A stretch of DNA of 51,810 nucleotides, taken from assembly GCA_014359855.1 (NCBI GenBank), contig JACIYQ010000179.1:1-51810 (forward strand). Direction: 5' to 3'. The notes beneath the pieces were generated by a model, which was given only the letters and a program-made list of their open reading frames with translations, was not told the DNA's origin and made no database searches. The stretch's first letter is position 1, and every line of letters begins with the position of its first letter. Both the position numbers and the translations under genes were made by a program. Shown in pieces: positions 8,277 to 17,188 of the stretch. Source of the stretch: Parvibaculum sp. (GTDB taxonomy: Bacteria; Pseudomonadota; Alphaproteobacteria; Parvibaculales; Parvibaculaceae).

Positions 8277-10778
8277 TCAGAGATTACGCCGCGCCCGCTC
8301 CATGGCGCGGGCGGCGTCGGCGGCGAGCTGCCCCTGGGCGTAGCGAAAGCTGCCAACATCCGGGGTGGAGATGTTCATCACCACGTTGACCGGTGGACGG
8401 GTTTCGCGTGCGGCGCCGATCGCGGCGAGCTGAGCCCGCGACAGCACCATCTCACCGCGCTGCAGGATCGCGGGCACCTCGTCGGCACGAAGCCCCGCGA
8501 GACCGCCGTCGTGGAAGCGCGGCGCACCCGCAAAGGCGAGTGCCGGGACGAGCCGCTGCTGGGCGGGACCCCCGGCGACGCCGCCTTGATGGAATATGCC
8601 GGCGAACAGCCCGCCTCCGCCGCCGAACAAGCCGCCGAGCAGTCCTCCGTTGCCTCCGCCGAGCGCATTGGCTAGAGGCCCGAGGATCGCGGAACGAACC
8701 GCGATGCGGGTGATGTCGGCGAGGATGCTGTCAGCGAGCGCCTTGAAGTCGATCTTGCCGCCGGTCACGAAGTTGGCGATGGCGTCCTCTGCGCTGCGAA
8801 AGGCGCTGGTGAGAGCGCTTCCTAGCCCCTTGCCCCAATCCATCGCCTCGCCAGCATAGCGAGACAGCTCCTCGCGAACCGCCGCCCAGCCGGTTGCCGC
8901 CTGCGTGGCCGCCGAAGCCGCCGCTTCACCGGCGGCGCGGCTTGCCTCCGCGGCGCGTGCGGCGGAACCGGCCGAGCCTTCGCCATCTCCTGCGGCATCG
9001 CCTCCGGCGCCGCCCCCGGTACCAGCAATGGCTGCGAAGGCTTCATCGAGGCGCTCCGTCGCGCCGGCCGCATTGTCGATCTCGGTGTTCGCGCCCGCCA
9101 TGGCCTCCCGGAGCGCCGCGATTGACGCGAGGGGCGCGCCCGCCAGCTCTCCCAGCGCCGTCGCCGTCTCTCGCGCACTGTCGGCGGCAGCGCGCGCATC
9201 CTCGGCGAAAGCCGACAGACCGAAATCCGGCGTCGCGAAGGTATCGGTCTCGAACGCGGCGGCGAAGGCATCACGCGCGGCGTTGCCAGCCCGGCTCGCG
9301 GCGCCCGCAAACTCGTTCTCGATCCGGCCGAGATCGACGTCCGGCACCAGCTCGATGGCCCGCTCGATGCCGATCGCAGCCAGACCCGCGTTGACGCCTT
9401 CGAGGAGCGCGTTGATGCCGTCGACCGCGCCGTTCAGCATCGACTCCAGCCCGGCTACAGCCAAGTTCGCCGCCTGGATCGTCAGATCGCCGATCGCCCG
9501 AGGCAGGTTGCTCCAGATGACGACCATCGCATCGAAAGCGCCCTGAAACGTCCCGATGGTGCGGTTGCCGAAGGCGACGACGGCTTGCGTAGCGGCCTGC
9601 AGCACGTCGGCGATGCTCGCTTGAATGCCGCTCCAGGCGGCGTCGATGCGCGCTTTCAGGACGCCGGCCAGCAGTCCGATCCTGTCCCAGACCTCGGCTG
9701 CCACGTCACCCAGAAGGCCGAGCGCGGCGCCGAAGCCGCCGGTCGCCTGCACCAGCCGACCGAACTGGTAGATCAGCTCACCCGCCGCCACGATGAGCGC
9801 GCCGATGCCGGTTCGGATCAACGCGCCGCGCAGGAAGACCAGCGCGGTGGCAAGACCGCGAACCGAGGCGGCGGCCACAACCATACCGGCGACCCAGCGC
9901 CCGGCGATGAAGGCGGCGAAGGCAGCAGCGGTCGAGGCGAGCCGACCGATGTTGTCGAACAGGAGCCGAATGCCCTGACCAAGCGGACCGGTCGTGCGCG
10001 AGATCGCCGCCAGCGCGTCGGCGACGGCTTCGAGCGCCGGGGCGGCGGCAACGGCCAGCTGGTTCGACAGCCCGCGCCAGATCAGACCGAGGCGTGAGAT
10101 CGCATCGTTCGTTCGCTCGATCTGATCGGCGTCCTGCTCGGACACGACCACGCCGAAATCGCGAACGTCCTGTGTCGCCTGCCGGAGGGTCGCCGTGTCG
10201 ATCCGGGAGATGGCGATGCTGCCTTCCTCCCCGAACAGCTGCCCGGCGACCGCTGCACGCTCAGCCGCGGGCACGAAGTCTTCAATCGCCTGATTGATAC
10301 GACCGACACGCTCATCCAGCGGCAAGGCCAGCAAGGCCGAGGCCGAAAGCCCGAGCCGTTCGAGCGCCGCGACGGCAGGACCGGTCCCGGCGGCCGCCTG
10401 GCTGAGGCGGCGGGTGAGGTCCTTGGTCGCCTGCTCGATGCCGGACATCGACACGCCGGCCAATTCGCCGGCTCGTTCGAGAACCTGAATGCTCTCGACG
10501 GTGGTCCCGAGCGATTGGGCGAGCTTGGCCTGCGCATCGACGACCTGAAGACCGGAGCGGATCATGGCCGCAGCGCCCGCGGCGAAGGCAGTCGCCGCGG
10601 CGGCGGCTGCGATCTGCACGCGCCGATAAAAGGCCGCGACACGGCCATTGGCGGCGTCCATCTCCCGCGACAGCCGACGGAAGCCTTGCTCCCCTGCGTC
10701 GCCGATGCCTTGCAACTCAGCGCGGACTTCACGCCCCCCGACCACGGCAAGGCGAACGGAGACGCGTTTCTCAGCCAT
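8277..10778 (-). CDS. Phage tail tape measure protein
   Basis: 833 aa, Ala-rich coiled-coil N-term, hydrophobic middle, directly after the frameshifted tail chaperone. Confidence 0.85.
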   Translation of the reverse strand: MAEKRVSVRLAVVGGREVRAELQGIGDAGEQGFRRLSREMDAANGRVAAFYRRVQIAAAAAATAFAAGAAAMIRSGLQVVDAQAKLAQSLGTTVESIQVLERAGELAGVSMSGIEQATKDLTRRLSQAAAGTGPAVAALERLGLSASALLALPLDERVGRINQAIEDFVPAAERAAVAGQLFGEEGSIAISRIDTATLRQATQDVRDFGVVVSEQDADQIERTNDAISRLGLIWRGLSNQLAVAAAPALEAVADALAAISRTTGPLGQGIRLLFDNIGRLASTAAAFAAFIAGRWVAGMVVAAASVRGLATALVFLRGALIRTGIGALIVAAGELIYQFGRLVQATGGFGAALGLLGDVAAEVWDRIGLLAGVLKARIDAAWSGIQASIADVLQAATQAVVAFGNRTIGTFQGAFDAMVVIWSNLPRAIGDLTIQAANLAVAGLESMLNGAVDGINALLEGVNAGLAAIGIERAIELVPDVDLGRIENEFAGAASRAGNAARDAFAAAFETDTFATPDFGLSAFAEDARAAADSARETATALGELAGAPLASIAALREAMAGANTEIDNAAGATERLDEAFAAIAGTGGGAGGDAAGDGEGSAGSAARAAEASRAAGEAAASAATQAATGWAAVREELSRYAGEAMDWGKGLGSALTSAFRSAEDAIANFVTGGKIDFKALADSILADITRIAVRSAILGPLANALGGGNGGLLGGLFGGGGGLFAGIFHQGGVAGGPAQQRLVPALAFAGAPRFHDGGLAGLRADEVPAILQRGEMVLSRAQLAAIGAARETRPPVNVVMNISTPDVGSFRYAQGQLAADAARAMERARRNL

Positions 10779-11453
10779 CTTGATCAGTCCTGATTTGCGC
10801 GTTCAGTCCGCGCACCATCATGCCCTCCACCTCGGGCAGCAGTTCCGCGCAGACGAGGGTGTCCAATCCAAGCGCGTGCGCGCAGGCGAGCGCGGCCGTC
10901 ATGTCGAGGCCGAGGATCGCACCGGGGACAGCACGCAGCTGCCCCGTGAGCTTTTTGGCGAGATCCCAGACCTGCCAGCCTTCGATCGTCTGCGGACGAT
11001 TCAGGACGGCGGGGCATTCGCTGCAGGTGCCGCGACAGGATCGGCAATACTGGTCGCCCCCGCTGAAATGCCATTCGGCGAGGGCGCGGAGCCGTTTTTT
11101 TCCGCTTCCAGCAGAAGGCCCTTGGACACGTAGCGGACCTGGAATGCCTCGAAGATCGGCAGGATGTCCAGCAGCGCGTCGATGCCTTCCGGTGTGACGG
11201 GAACCGGATTGCCTTCAGCGTCGCCCACCCCCTCCCATTCCAGCACGACCAGCCGTGCCAGGGCCTTGGCCATGGTGACCGCGATGGTCTCGTTCGACGC
11301 GCCTTCGGGCAAGGCAGCCACCGCCGGATCACTGCGGGCGGCGGCCATGAGCGAGGTGGTCAGGGGAGCGACGCGCACGCGCACGTCATGTCCGAGGTCG
11401 AGCCAGCTCGGCTCGCGCGACAGGTTCAGGCGGATCATGCGTATTGTCCTCAT
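10771..11453 (-). CDS. Predicted G-T tail assembly chaperone fusion made by -1 ribosomal frameshift (about 227 aa)
   Basis: After A_AAA_AAC the -1 frame is open as RLRALAEWHFSGGDQYCRSCRGTCSECPAVLNRPQTIEGWQVWDLAKKLTGQLRAVPGAILGLDMTAALACAHALGLDTLVCAELLPEVEGMMVRGLNAQIRTDQDG*, TGA at 10773-10771 overlapping the tape measure start. Confidence 0.75.
11001..11453 (-). CDS. Tail assembly chaperone (G-type, zero frame product)
   Basis: 150 aa between tail tube and tape measure; contains A_AAA_AAC slippery site at 11100-11094. Confidence 0.75.
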   Translation of the reverse strand: MRTIRMIRLNLSREPSWLDLGHDVRVRVAPLTTSLMAAARSDPAVAALPEGASNETIAVTMAKALARLVVLEWEGVGDAEGNPVPVTPEGIDALLDILPIFEAFQVRYVSKGLLLEAEKNGSAPSPNGISAGATSIADPVAAPAANAPPS

Positions 11454-11489
11454 AAAGGGCGTGGAGGGCCGAAGGCCCGACAGGGATGA

Positions 11490-12761
11490 TCAGACGTAGC
11501 TCGCGACGTCGTTCAGGAGATGCGCGCGCAGCATGGTGCCTTCGACATCGTCGAAGGCGGCGCGCCAGTCGAAGCTCGCCTCGACCCCGCCGGGGCCGGA
11601 GACGGCGTATTTCGGTTTGGGCAGAAAGACCCGCGGCAGCTCGAAGCGGAGCGCATAGCCTTCCGGGAAGGTGAACCCGTATTCGAGTCCGACAGGATCG
11701 CCATTGGCGGCCTCGGCCACGAGCGTCGCGCCATCGAAGCGTACCGACATCGATCCTTCAGCCGAGGCGAAAGTGGGATCGGCCGCCTCGATTTTGCCGT
11801 CCTCGCGAATGACCCGGACGCGTTCGAGATTGTTGGAGAAGGTCAGACTGCCGCCAGTGACGCCGGCGAGCGCCGCACCGTCGCGTCGGATGAAGCCGCG
11901 CCCCTGGCTGAAGCGCCGGAGCGCGTAGGCCGTCGGATTGGCGTCGACCGTCGCAGAGAAGCGTTCCTCGCCTTGGGCCACGAGCTGGAGGCGGGCATTT
12001 GCCGGTCCCTCCTGGCCCATCTCGAAGTTCAGGCTCTCCATCACCGTGCCGAGGTGACGGAAGAACACCGGCGTCGTGAGCTTCGGATGGCCGACTTCGA
12101 TCGTGTAGCTCGGGATGTCGTCAGCGCCGCTCTCCCAGACATGGGCATAGCCGCCGCCGGTCAGGGTCGCCGCCGAAGCTGCCGCGGCAGAGGCGGAGAT
12201 CGTGAAGGCGTTCCCGGCCGGCCCGACGACATCGAATGCGATGACGAGGGTCTGCGTGCTCGTCGGCCGCGAATACGTGCATTTGGCGATTTCGGGATCG
12301 GCCGATGCGTTGAGGTCGCTGACCAGCTGATCGACGGTCTGCGTGACCGTTCCCTGGATCTGCGTCTCCTCTGCGCCGGCAGTACCGGAGACGAACGTCC
12401 AGACCGTACCGTTCAAGGTGATCGTGTCGCCCGCCGTGGGATTGACGGCGAAGACGATCGAGCCGCTGGCGCTCGTGGGCGTGGTCACCGGGTCTCCGAA
12501 AAGGCCCGTCAGCCAGAAGCCCGTTCCACGCAGGTCGAGCGGGATGTCCAACTGGCCCTCGTCGGTGATGAGGCCGCGATAGGGATCCTGCGCATTGCGC
12601 CCGCGTCCGAGCAGCGGGTCGTCCCCGAGCGGCTGGGCCGAGGAGAGATCGGTCGATTTGAAATCGAGGCTCTGATAGCCGGTGAGCGGCGCGACCCCGT
12701 AGCTTGCCTCCCGGCACGCCTTGAGGGTGGCGTCCGCGCCATATGCGCGCGCCTTGGGCAT
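11490..12761 (-). CDS. Phage tail tube (major tail) protein
   Basis: 423 aa; position and N-term KARAYGADATLKACREASYGVAPLTGYQSLDFKSTDLSS. Confidence 0.75.
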   Translation of the reverse strand: MPKARAYGADATLKACREASYGVAPLTGYQSLDFKSTDLSSAQPLGDDPLLGRGRNAQDPYRGLITDEGQLDIPLDLRGTGFWLTGLFGDPVTTPTSASGSIVFAVNPTAGDTITLNGTVWTFVSGTAGAEETQIQGTVTQTVDQLVSDLNASADPEIAKCTYSRPTSTQTLVIAFDVVGPAGNAFTISASAAAASAATLTGGGYAHVWESGADDIPSYTIEVGHPKLTTPVFFRHLGTVMESLNFEMGQEGPANARLQLVAQGEERFSATVDANPTAYALRRFSQGRGFIRRDGAALAGVTGGSLTFSNNLERVRVIREDGKIEAADPTFASAEGSMSVRFDGATLVAEAANGDPVGLEYGFTFPEGYALRFELPRVFLPKPKYAVSGPGGVEASFDWRAAFDDVEGTMLRAHLLNDVASYV

Positions 12762-12800
12762 GGTTGACTCCCGTCTTGTCGTGATTGGGTCGTGGTTGGG

Positions 12801-13235
12801 TCAGGCGGTGAGCGGATCGCTCACCAGGTATTCGATCGTGACGATGATCCGGGCGGTCAGCATCGGCGGCGCTCCTTCGAGAGCGAGCGCACCCGTTTCC
12901 GGGGCTGACGGCGTCAGGTTCTCGGCGAGGCCGCCGAGCGTCTCATCGACACGCAGGGCGGCCCCGATCGCACCAAGCAGCTGATCGAGCGCCGTTTCGC
13001 CGCCGCCGCTGGGATCTCGCGGCACATAGACTTCCAGCTCGACCCGGTGCGCGTAGAACTCGGTGCGGGGATTGAGGGTGATGTCGGGTTCGCCGGGTTC
13101 GCCATCGCGCAGGATGACGAGACCGGCGGTGGGCACCTTCTCGGGAAGGACCTCATTTCGACGCACGTTCGCGTCCAACGCGTTGTCGAGCGTCTGGAAG
13201 AGAGCTCCGAGAATGGCTTCACGACGGCTGGACAC
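12801..13235 (-). CDS. Tail terminator/minor tail-like protein
   Basis: 144 aa; position between tail tube and DUF6441-like protein. Confidence 0.6.
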   Translation of the reverse strand: MSSRREAILGALFQTLDNALDANVRRNEVLPEKVPTAGLVILRDGEPGEPDITLNPRTEFYAHRVELEVYVPRDPSGGGETALDQLLGAIGAALRVDETLGGLAENLTPSAPETGALALEGAPPMLTARIIVTIEYLVSDPLTA

Positions 13236-13329
13236 TGGTTTTCCTCAGGCTTGCGGGCAATGCAGGTGATCGCTCCGCACGCGGTGCGGCGCGCACATGC
13301 ACCGGGATGCGAAGAAGGCGACGGCGGGG

Positions 13330-13977
13330 CTACCGCCCATCGACCCAGTTGCGGACGACCAGGCCGGGCAGCCGCTCCTGCCAGGTGTTCGCTGCGGAGG
13401 CGACGTCGAGCCGCTTCCTGAATGTCACCTGCGGCACCAGAATGAAGATCGGCACGGTCACCAAGCCGCGCCCGCTCCGCACAGCGGCGGCACTGGCCCT
13501 GGCGTATCCGCCGCGCTTGCCCGTCCGTGCCCGCATGTTGTCGGCGACGAGCAGAGACGCAGCGTTGCGCCGGTAGACGAAGCGCAGCCGCTGCCCGGTC
13601 CGCCGTTCCCATCCGCCGGGCGTAATCTTGCGGCCACCGTCGCCAAAGCGTCCGGCGGCAGAGGTCGGGATGGCCAGGAAGAAGCCCTTGGTCGACCGGA
13701 TGGTGGCGCCGTCTTCGTAAATGCGAATGATGCCCGGCGCCTTCGACCAGACGAGCCCCGCCGCCCGGATGCTGTTCTGGCCCTTGGGGAAGGTCTCGGA
13801 CCGCCAGGTGCGCGCCAGCCGAGGGCCGAGCCCCGCATTGGTGATCTGCGTTCTGAGATCGGCCTTGAGTCCCTCCGCCGCCTCACCGACACCGGCCGTG
13901 ACAGCCTTTTCGGCCGCCTTGACCTCCTCGGCCATGATGCGACCGAGGTCACCGACGATGGTCGCGGACAGCCTCAT
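13330..13977 (-). CDS. DUF6441-like head-tail/neck protein
   Basis: 215 aa from ATG at 13977 (MRLSATIVGDLGRIMAEEVKAAEKAVT...). Confidence 0.6.
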   Translation of the reverse strand: MRLSATIVGDLGRIMAEEVKAAEKAVTAGVGEAAEGLKADLRTQITNAGLGPRLARTWRSETFPKGQNSIRAAGLVWSKAPGIIRIYEDGATIRSTKGFFLAIPTSAAGRFGDGGRKITPGGWERRTGQRLRFVYRRNAASLLVADNMRARTGKRGGYARASAAAVRSGRGLVTVPIFILVPQVTFRKRLDVASAANTWQERLPGLVVRNWVDGR

Positions 13978-14288
13978 ACCGGTCTCAACTCCACAGTCCA
14001 GACAAGGCGTTCGCTGTCGCGCACGGGCTCTCCCTGGATTACGTAGTCGGCGCCGTCGATTTCGAAGGCATCGGATTCCGCCAGGTTCGGGGCGTCGCGC
14101 GTTCGCACATCGCCAATGACGCTTTCGCTCCAGATGCGCGTCTCGCCGAAGCTCTCGACACGATCCGGCTGGCGCAAGACAATCCGGACCGTCACCGGCG
14201 CACCCGTGCCGCCCGCCCGCCAGAAGGCATCCCGCGCGAGATTTGGATCGGCGAAGAGGTCGTCGATCGCCGCGGCAAAGATGCTCAT
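13974..14288 (-). CDS. Head-tail joining protein
   Basis: 104 aa between capsid and neck genes; ATGA-type overlap with downstream gene. Confidence 0.6.
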   Translation of the reverse strand: MSIFAAAIDDLFADPNLARDAFWRAGGTGAPVTVRIVLRQPDRVESFGETRIWSESVIGDVRTRDAPNLAESDAFEIDGADYVIQGEPVRDSERLVWTVELRPV

Positions 14289-14290
14289 GC

Positions 14291-15313
14291 TCAGTTGCTG
14301 GAGAAGATGCGCACGGCGAGACGCGGACGCTTGTTGATCGGCAGGATCGAGGCCTCGGTCTTGACCTCAATGGCGCTGCCGTCGGGTCGAGCGATCTGCC
14401 GCGCGTAGATCGGAAGGCCGACCGTGTTGACCGTCTCGATCAGGTTGGCCGGGGCGCCGTGGGTGACGAAGGTGTCGAGCGTGCCGAGCGGGAACGCGAT
14501 GCCCTCGCCAGAGGGGATCAGCGTTTCCGTTGCGCCGGTCGAGAGCGTGACGGTGGCGTTGTACTCCTCGAACAGGATGCCGGCGAAGGGGAAGCGCCGG
14601 CGGGTGTCCTCGCGCAGCGGCTGCGCCCCGGTCGAGGAATAGTACTTGTAGGCCTCCTCCACCTTGGCGTGGCCGATCAGCTTGTCGAAGAACTCGGGGC
14701 TCACCATCGCCAGCACACCGGTCATGGTCTCCCCCTTGAGCTCGGTCTCGACCTTGCGCAGAACGTCGCGCACCTTGCCCTGGACCTGGGTGCCGGCGGT
14801 GCCGAGCACGAAGTCGGTTTCGAGCTGCGCCAGCCCGAACTCGGTGAAGTAGTTGTAGAGCGTGGTGCCGGCGCCGTCCTTGACGATGCCGCGCAGCGCG
14901 TTGACCTCCATGTACTCGCGCGTCTGGGCGTGCTTGACCCGCATGCGGGTGAGCTTGCGCTCCATGACGGTGGCGAGCGGGTCGGCAGCATCGGCCACGC
15001 CGAAGCCGCGCACGCCCTGGATGTCCTGGGGCGTGATCACGTCGTCGTGGGGAATCCACGGCACCGTGAAGGAGCGCATCGAGCGCGTGTCGCGATTGGC
15101 GACGGTGGCGGGGCCGCCGAGCGGCACGGTGGGCAAGAGGTTGAGCACGCCTTCCGCCTGCTCGATGACGACGGAGCGCTGTGTGACGCCCTCGAAGCGG
15201 AACAGGCCCATCTGCCCGAGCCGCGTATAGATATTGGGCAGGATGTTGATGGCCTGGGTCATCTCGGCGAGCGAGTAGCCGCCCGCGTCGAACGGGTTGA
15301 TCATGGCGACCAT
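14291..15313 (-). CDS. Major capsid protein E (lambda gpE family)
   Basis: 340 aa; NPFDAGGYSLAEMTQAINILPNIYTRLGQMGLF...VPWIPHDDVITPQDIQGVRGFG. Confidence 0.9.
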   Translation of the reverse strand: MVAMINPFDAGGYSLAEMTQAINILPNIYTRLGQMGLFRFEGVTQRSVVIEQAEGVLNLLPTVPLGGPATVANRDTRSMRSFTVPWIPHDDVITPQDIQGVRGFGVADAADPLATVMERKLTRMRVKHAQTREYMEVNALRGIVKDGAGTTLYNYFTEFGLAQLETDFVLGTAGTQVQGKVRDVLRKVETELKGETMTGVLAMVSPEFFDKLIGHAKVEEAYKYYSSTGAQPLREDTRRRFPFAGILFEEYNATVTLSTGATETLIPSGEGIAFPLGTLDTFVTHGAPANLIETVNTVGLPIYARQIARPDGSAIEVKTEASILPINKRPRLAVRIFSSN

Positions 15314-15407
15314 GATGTCGGGTCTCCTTGGGATGGAACGGGCATGAAAAAGGCCACGAAGGCGGACGCCTCGGAGCCGGTGACGGATTGGATCTGACGA
15401 GCGCGGA

Positions 15408-15797
15408 TCAGGCGGTGTCGCGCGGCACGATGCCGGCAGAGCTCAACTCGGCGTGCTTGACGGCCGTCTTGGCCGCGTCATCGACGGAGGCGTCGAAGAC
15501 GAGCGCCGCCTTGGAGACGATCGCCGGACCGCGGGCAACCACGAGGCCGGTCCTGTCGCCGGCCGTCGCGTCGACCGCCTCGATCAGGACGGCCGTTGCG
15601 ACCTCTGCACCCTCATCTCCGACGACCTCGGCGTCCGGCGACAGGCGGTACTTGCCCGAGGCGGTGATCCGGCCGAGGACGGATCCGAGCGCGTAGTTCG
15701 TGCCAGCCTTGAGGGTCACAGCCTCGCGGCAGTAGCTCGCGTTGAGCTCGTATTTGAGCAGGTCGCCGAGGGTCGGCGACATGGTGAGAACGGTCAT
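15408..15797 (-). CDS. Head decoration protein (lambda gpD-like)
   Basis: 129 aa; GDLLKYELNASYCREAVTLKAGTNYALGSVLGRIT; upstream of capsid. Confidence 0.85.
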   Translation of the reverse strand: MTVLTMSPTLGDLLKYELNASYCREAVTLKAGTNYALGSVLGRITASGKYRLSPDAEVVGDEGAEVATAVLIEAVDATAGDRTGLVVARGPAIVSKAALVFDASVDDAAKTAVKHAELSSAGIVPRDTA

Positions 15798-15814
15798 GAT
15801 GATCCTCCTTGTCG

Positions 15815-16234
15815 TCAGCTGCGGTTGGCCGAGGCGCGCTCACGCGCACGACGCACAATGGGGCTTTCGCCGCCGTTCGAGGCCGGCGAGCCGGCCGGTG
15901 ACGGCCCCACGGCGACCACAGAGCTCGCCTCGGCGCGTGCCGCGAGGGCATCGAGGATGGAGCTTCGCAGCGCGTGCGGCGCCACCCCTTTCGCCATGGC
16001 GTCGGCGGCGTCGATGGCGACCCCCAGCCGGGCGCCTTGGGCGGCGATGGCGGCGATCTCCGCATATTCGGCGCGCAGCCGCTCGGCCGTTTGATCCGTC
16101 TGCGCCTCCGTCGCCTCCGGCGGCGCGGCGGGCGCCGCTGGTTGCGGCGTTCCGAGAGTTTCCGGATCGGACGCGTTCGTCTCCTCGACAGCCGCGTCTT
16201 CGGCAGCCGGGTTGAGGTCGGATTCTACTGTCAT
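15815..16234 (-). CDS. Putative nested in-frame scaffold protein (lambda Nu3-like)
   Basis: Internal ATG at 16234 preceded by AAGGAG at 16250-16245 (10 nt spacer) in frame with the protease; product MTVESDLNPAAEDAAVEETNAS... 139 aa, acidic/Ala-rich. Confidence 0.6.
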   Translation of the reverse strand: MTVESDLNPAAEDAAVEETNASDPETLGTPQPAAPAAPPEATEAQTDQTAERLRAEYAEIAAIAAQGARLGVAIDAADAMAKGVAPHALRSSILDALAARAEASSVVAVGPSPAGSPASNGGESPIVRRARERASANRS

Positions 16235-17188
16235 TGCGGTCTTTCTCCTTGAAGGTTGATGAGCGCGGGCGCGTTGCGATGCGCCCATGATGAGGCGTGG
16301 CGGGTCCAGCGCCCGGGCGAGATCCACAAGAGCGAGATCGACAGTGCCGAGCTTGTCGGCCAGGCTGGCGTCTATGCCGCGCTGACCCCGATAGATCGCG
16401 GCTTCGGTGGCGCGCACGGCGTCGGGACTCATGTTCCGATTGCGCGCCACCAGGGTGACGAGGTCGGCATGGAGCGCGTCGACATCCGCCTGGATCGCCA
16501 ACAACGCCGTATCCGAGAGCGGCTCGTGGGCATTGCCCTCGATCTTGCGATCGCCCGCGTGAACGAGCGTCCATTTGAGGCCAGCCATGACGTCGGCGAC
16601 GCTCTCGTCGACATGGATGGCCACGACGCCGATGGATCCGACCTCCGCCGTCCGGGTGACGTAGAGGCGGTCCGCCACGCTGGCGATGGCAAAGGCAGCC
16701 GACAGCGCGCTTTCGCTCGCGACAGCCCAGAGCGGCTTCTGCGCGGCTTCGCGCAACGACACGAGGCGATCGACCAGGTCGAAGAGACCGCCGACCTCGC
16801 CGCCCGGCGAGTCGATCTCCAACAACACGGCCCGCACAGAAGGATCGGCCAGCGCGGCTTCCACGGCGGAGGCGATCTCGCCATAGTCGCTGGCGCCCAG
16901 AAGACTGGTGAGCCAGTCGCCACGCGTCACCAACGGTCCGAGGATCGGCACCACGGCGATGCCGGGACCGGTAACGGAATGGCTCGCCACCGGCGGCGCA
17001 TCGCGGGCCGGAAGCATGGCCGGCCGTGTATCGAGCATTGGGCCGGCGGCGAGCAGGCCGTCGAGCGCCCGCGGGGCGATCGCCAAGGGCCGGCCGCCGA
17101 GCCGGGTGAGCAGCGGATTCAATCGCGTCATGGAAACCTCAGTCGGCGGCGACTTTCGCCTGGTTGTCCGCTGGTGCTGCCTGAGCAT
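15815..17188 (-). CDS. S49 (ClpP/SppA-like) prohead protease with C-terminal scaffold region
   Basis: 457 aa; VPILGPLVTRG...VLLEIDSPGGEVGG...ALSAAFAIASVADRLYVT. Confidence 0.9.
   Translation of the reverse strand: MLRQHQRTTRRKSPPTEVSMTRLNPLLTRLGGRPLAIAPRALDGLLAAGPMLDTRPAMLPARDAPPVASHSVTGPGIAVVPILGPLVTRGDWLTSLLGASDYGEIASAVEAALADPSVRAVLLEIDSPGGEVGGLFDLVDRLVSLREAAQKPLWAVASESALSAAFAIASVADRLYVTRTAEVGSIGVVAIHVDESVADVMAGLKWTLVHAGDRKIEGNAHEPLSDTALLAIQADVDALHADLVTLVARNRNMSPDAVRATEAAIYRGQRGIDASLADKLGTVDLALVDLARALDPPRLIMGASQRARAHQPSRRKTAMTVESDLNPAAEDAAVEETNASDPETLGTPQPAAPAAPPEATEAQTDQTAERLRAEYAEIAAIAAQGARLGVAIDAADAMAKGVAPHALRSSILDALAARAEASSVVAVGPSPAGSPASNGGESPIVRRARERASANRS

Noticed and set aside
10784-11332. 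182-aa ORF overlapping the tail chaperone
   Set aside because: It is in the wrong frame; the real extension is the -1 frame reached from the A_AAA_AAC site, which has no ATG of its own.
11520-12767. 415-aa plus-strand ORF opposite the tail tube gene
   Set aside because: Antisense shadow; minus-strand frame fits tail gene order.
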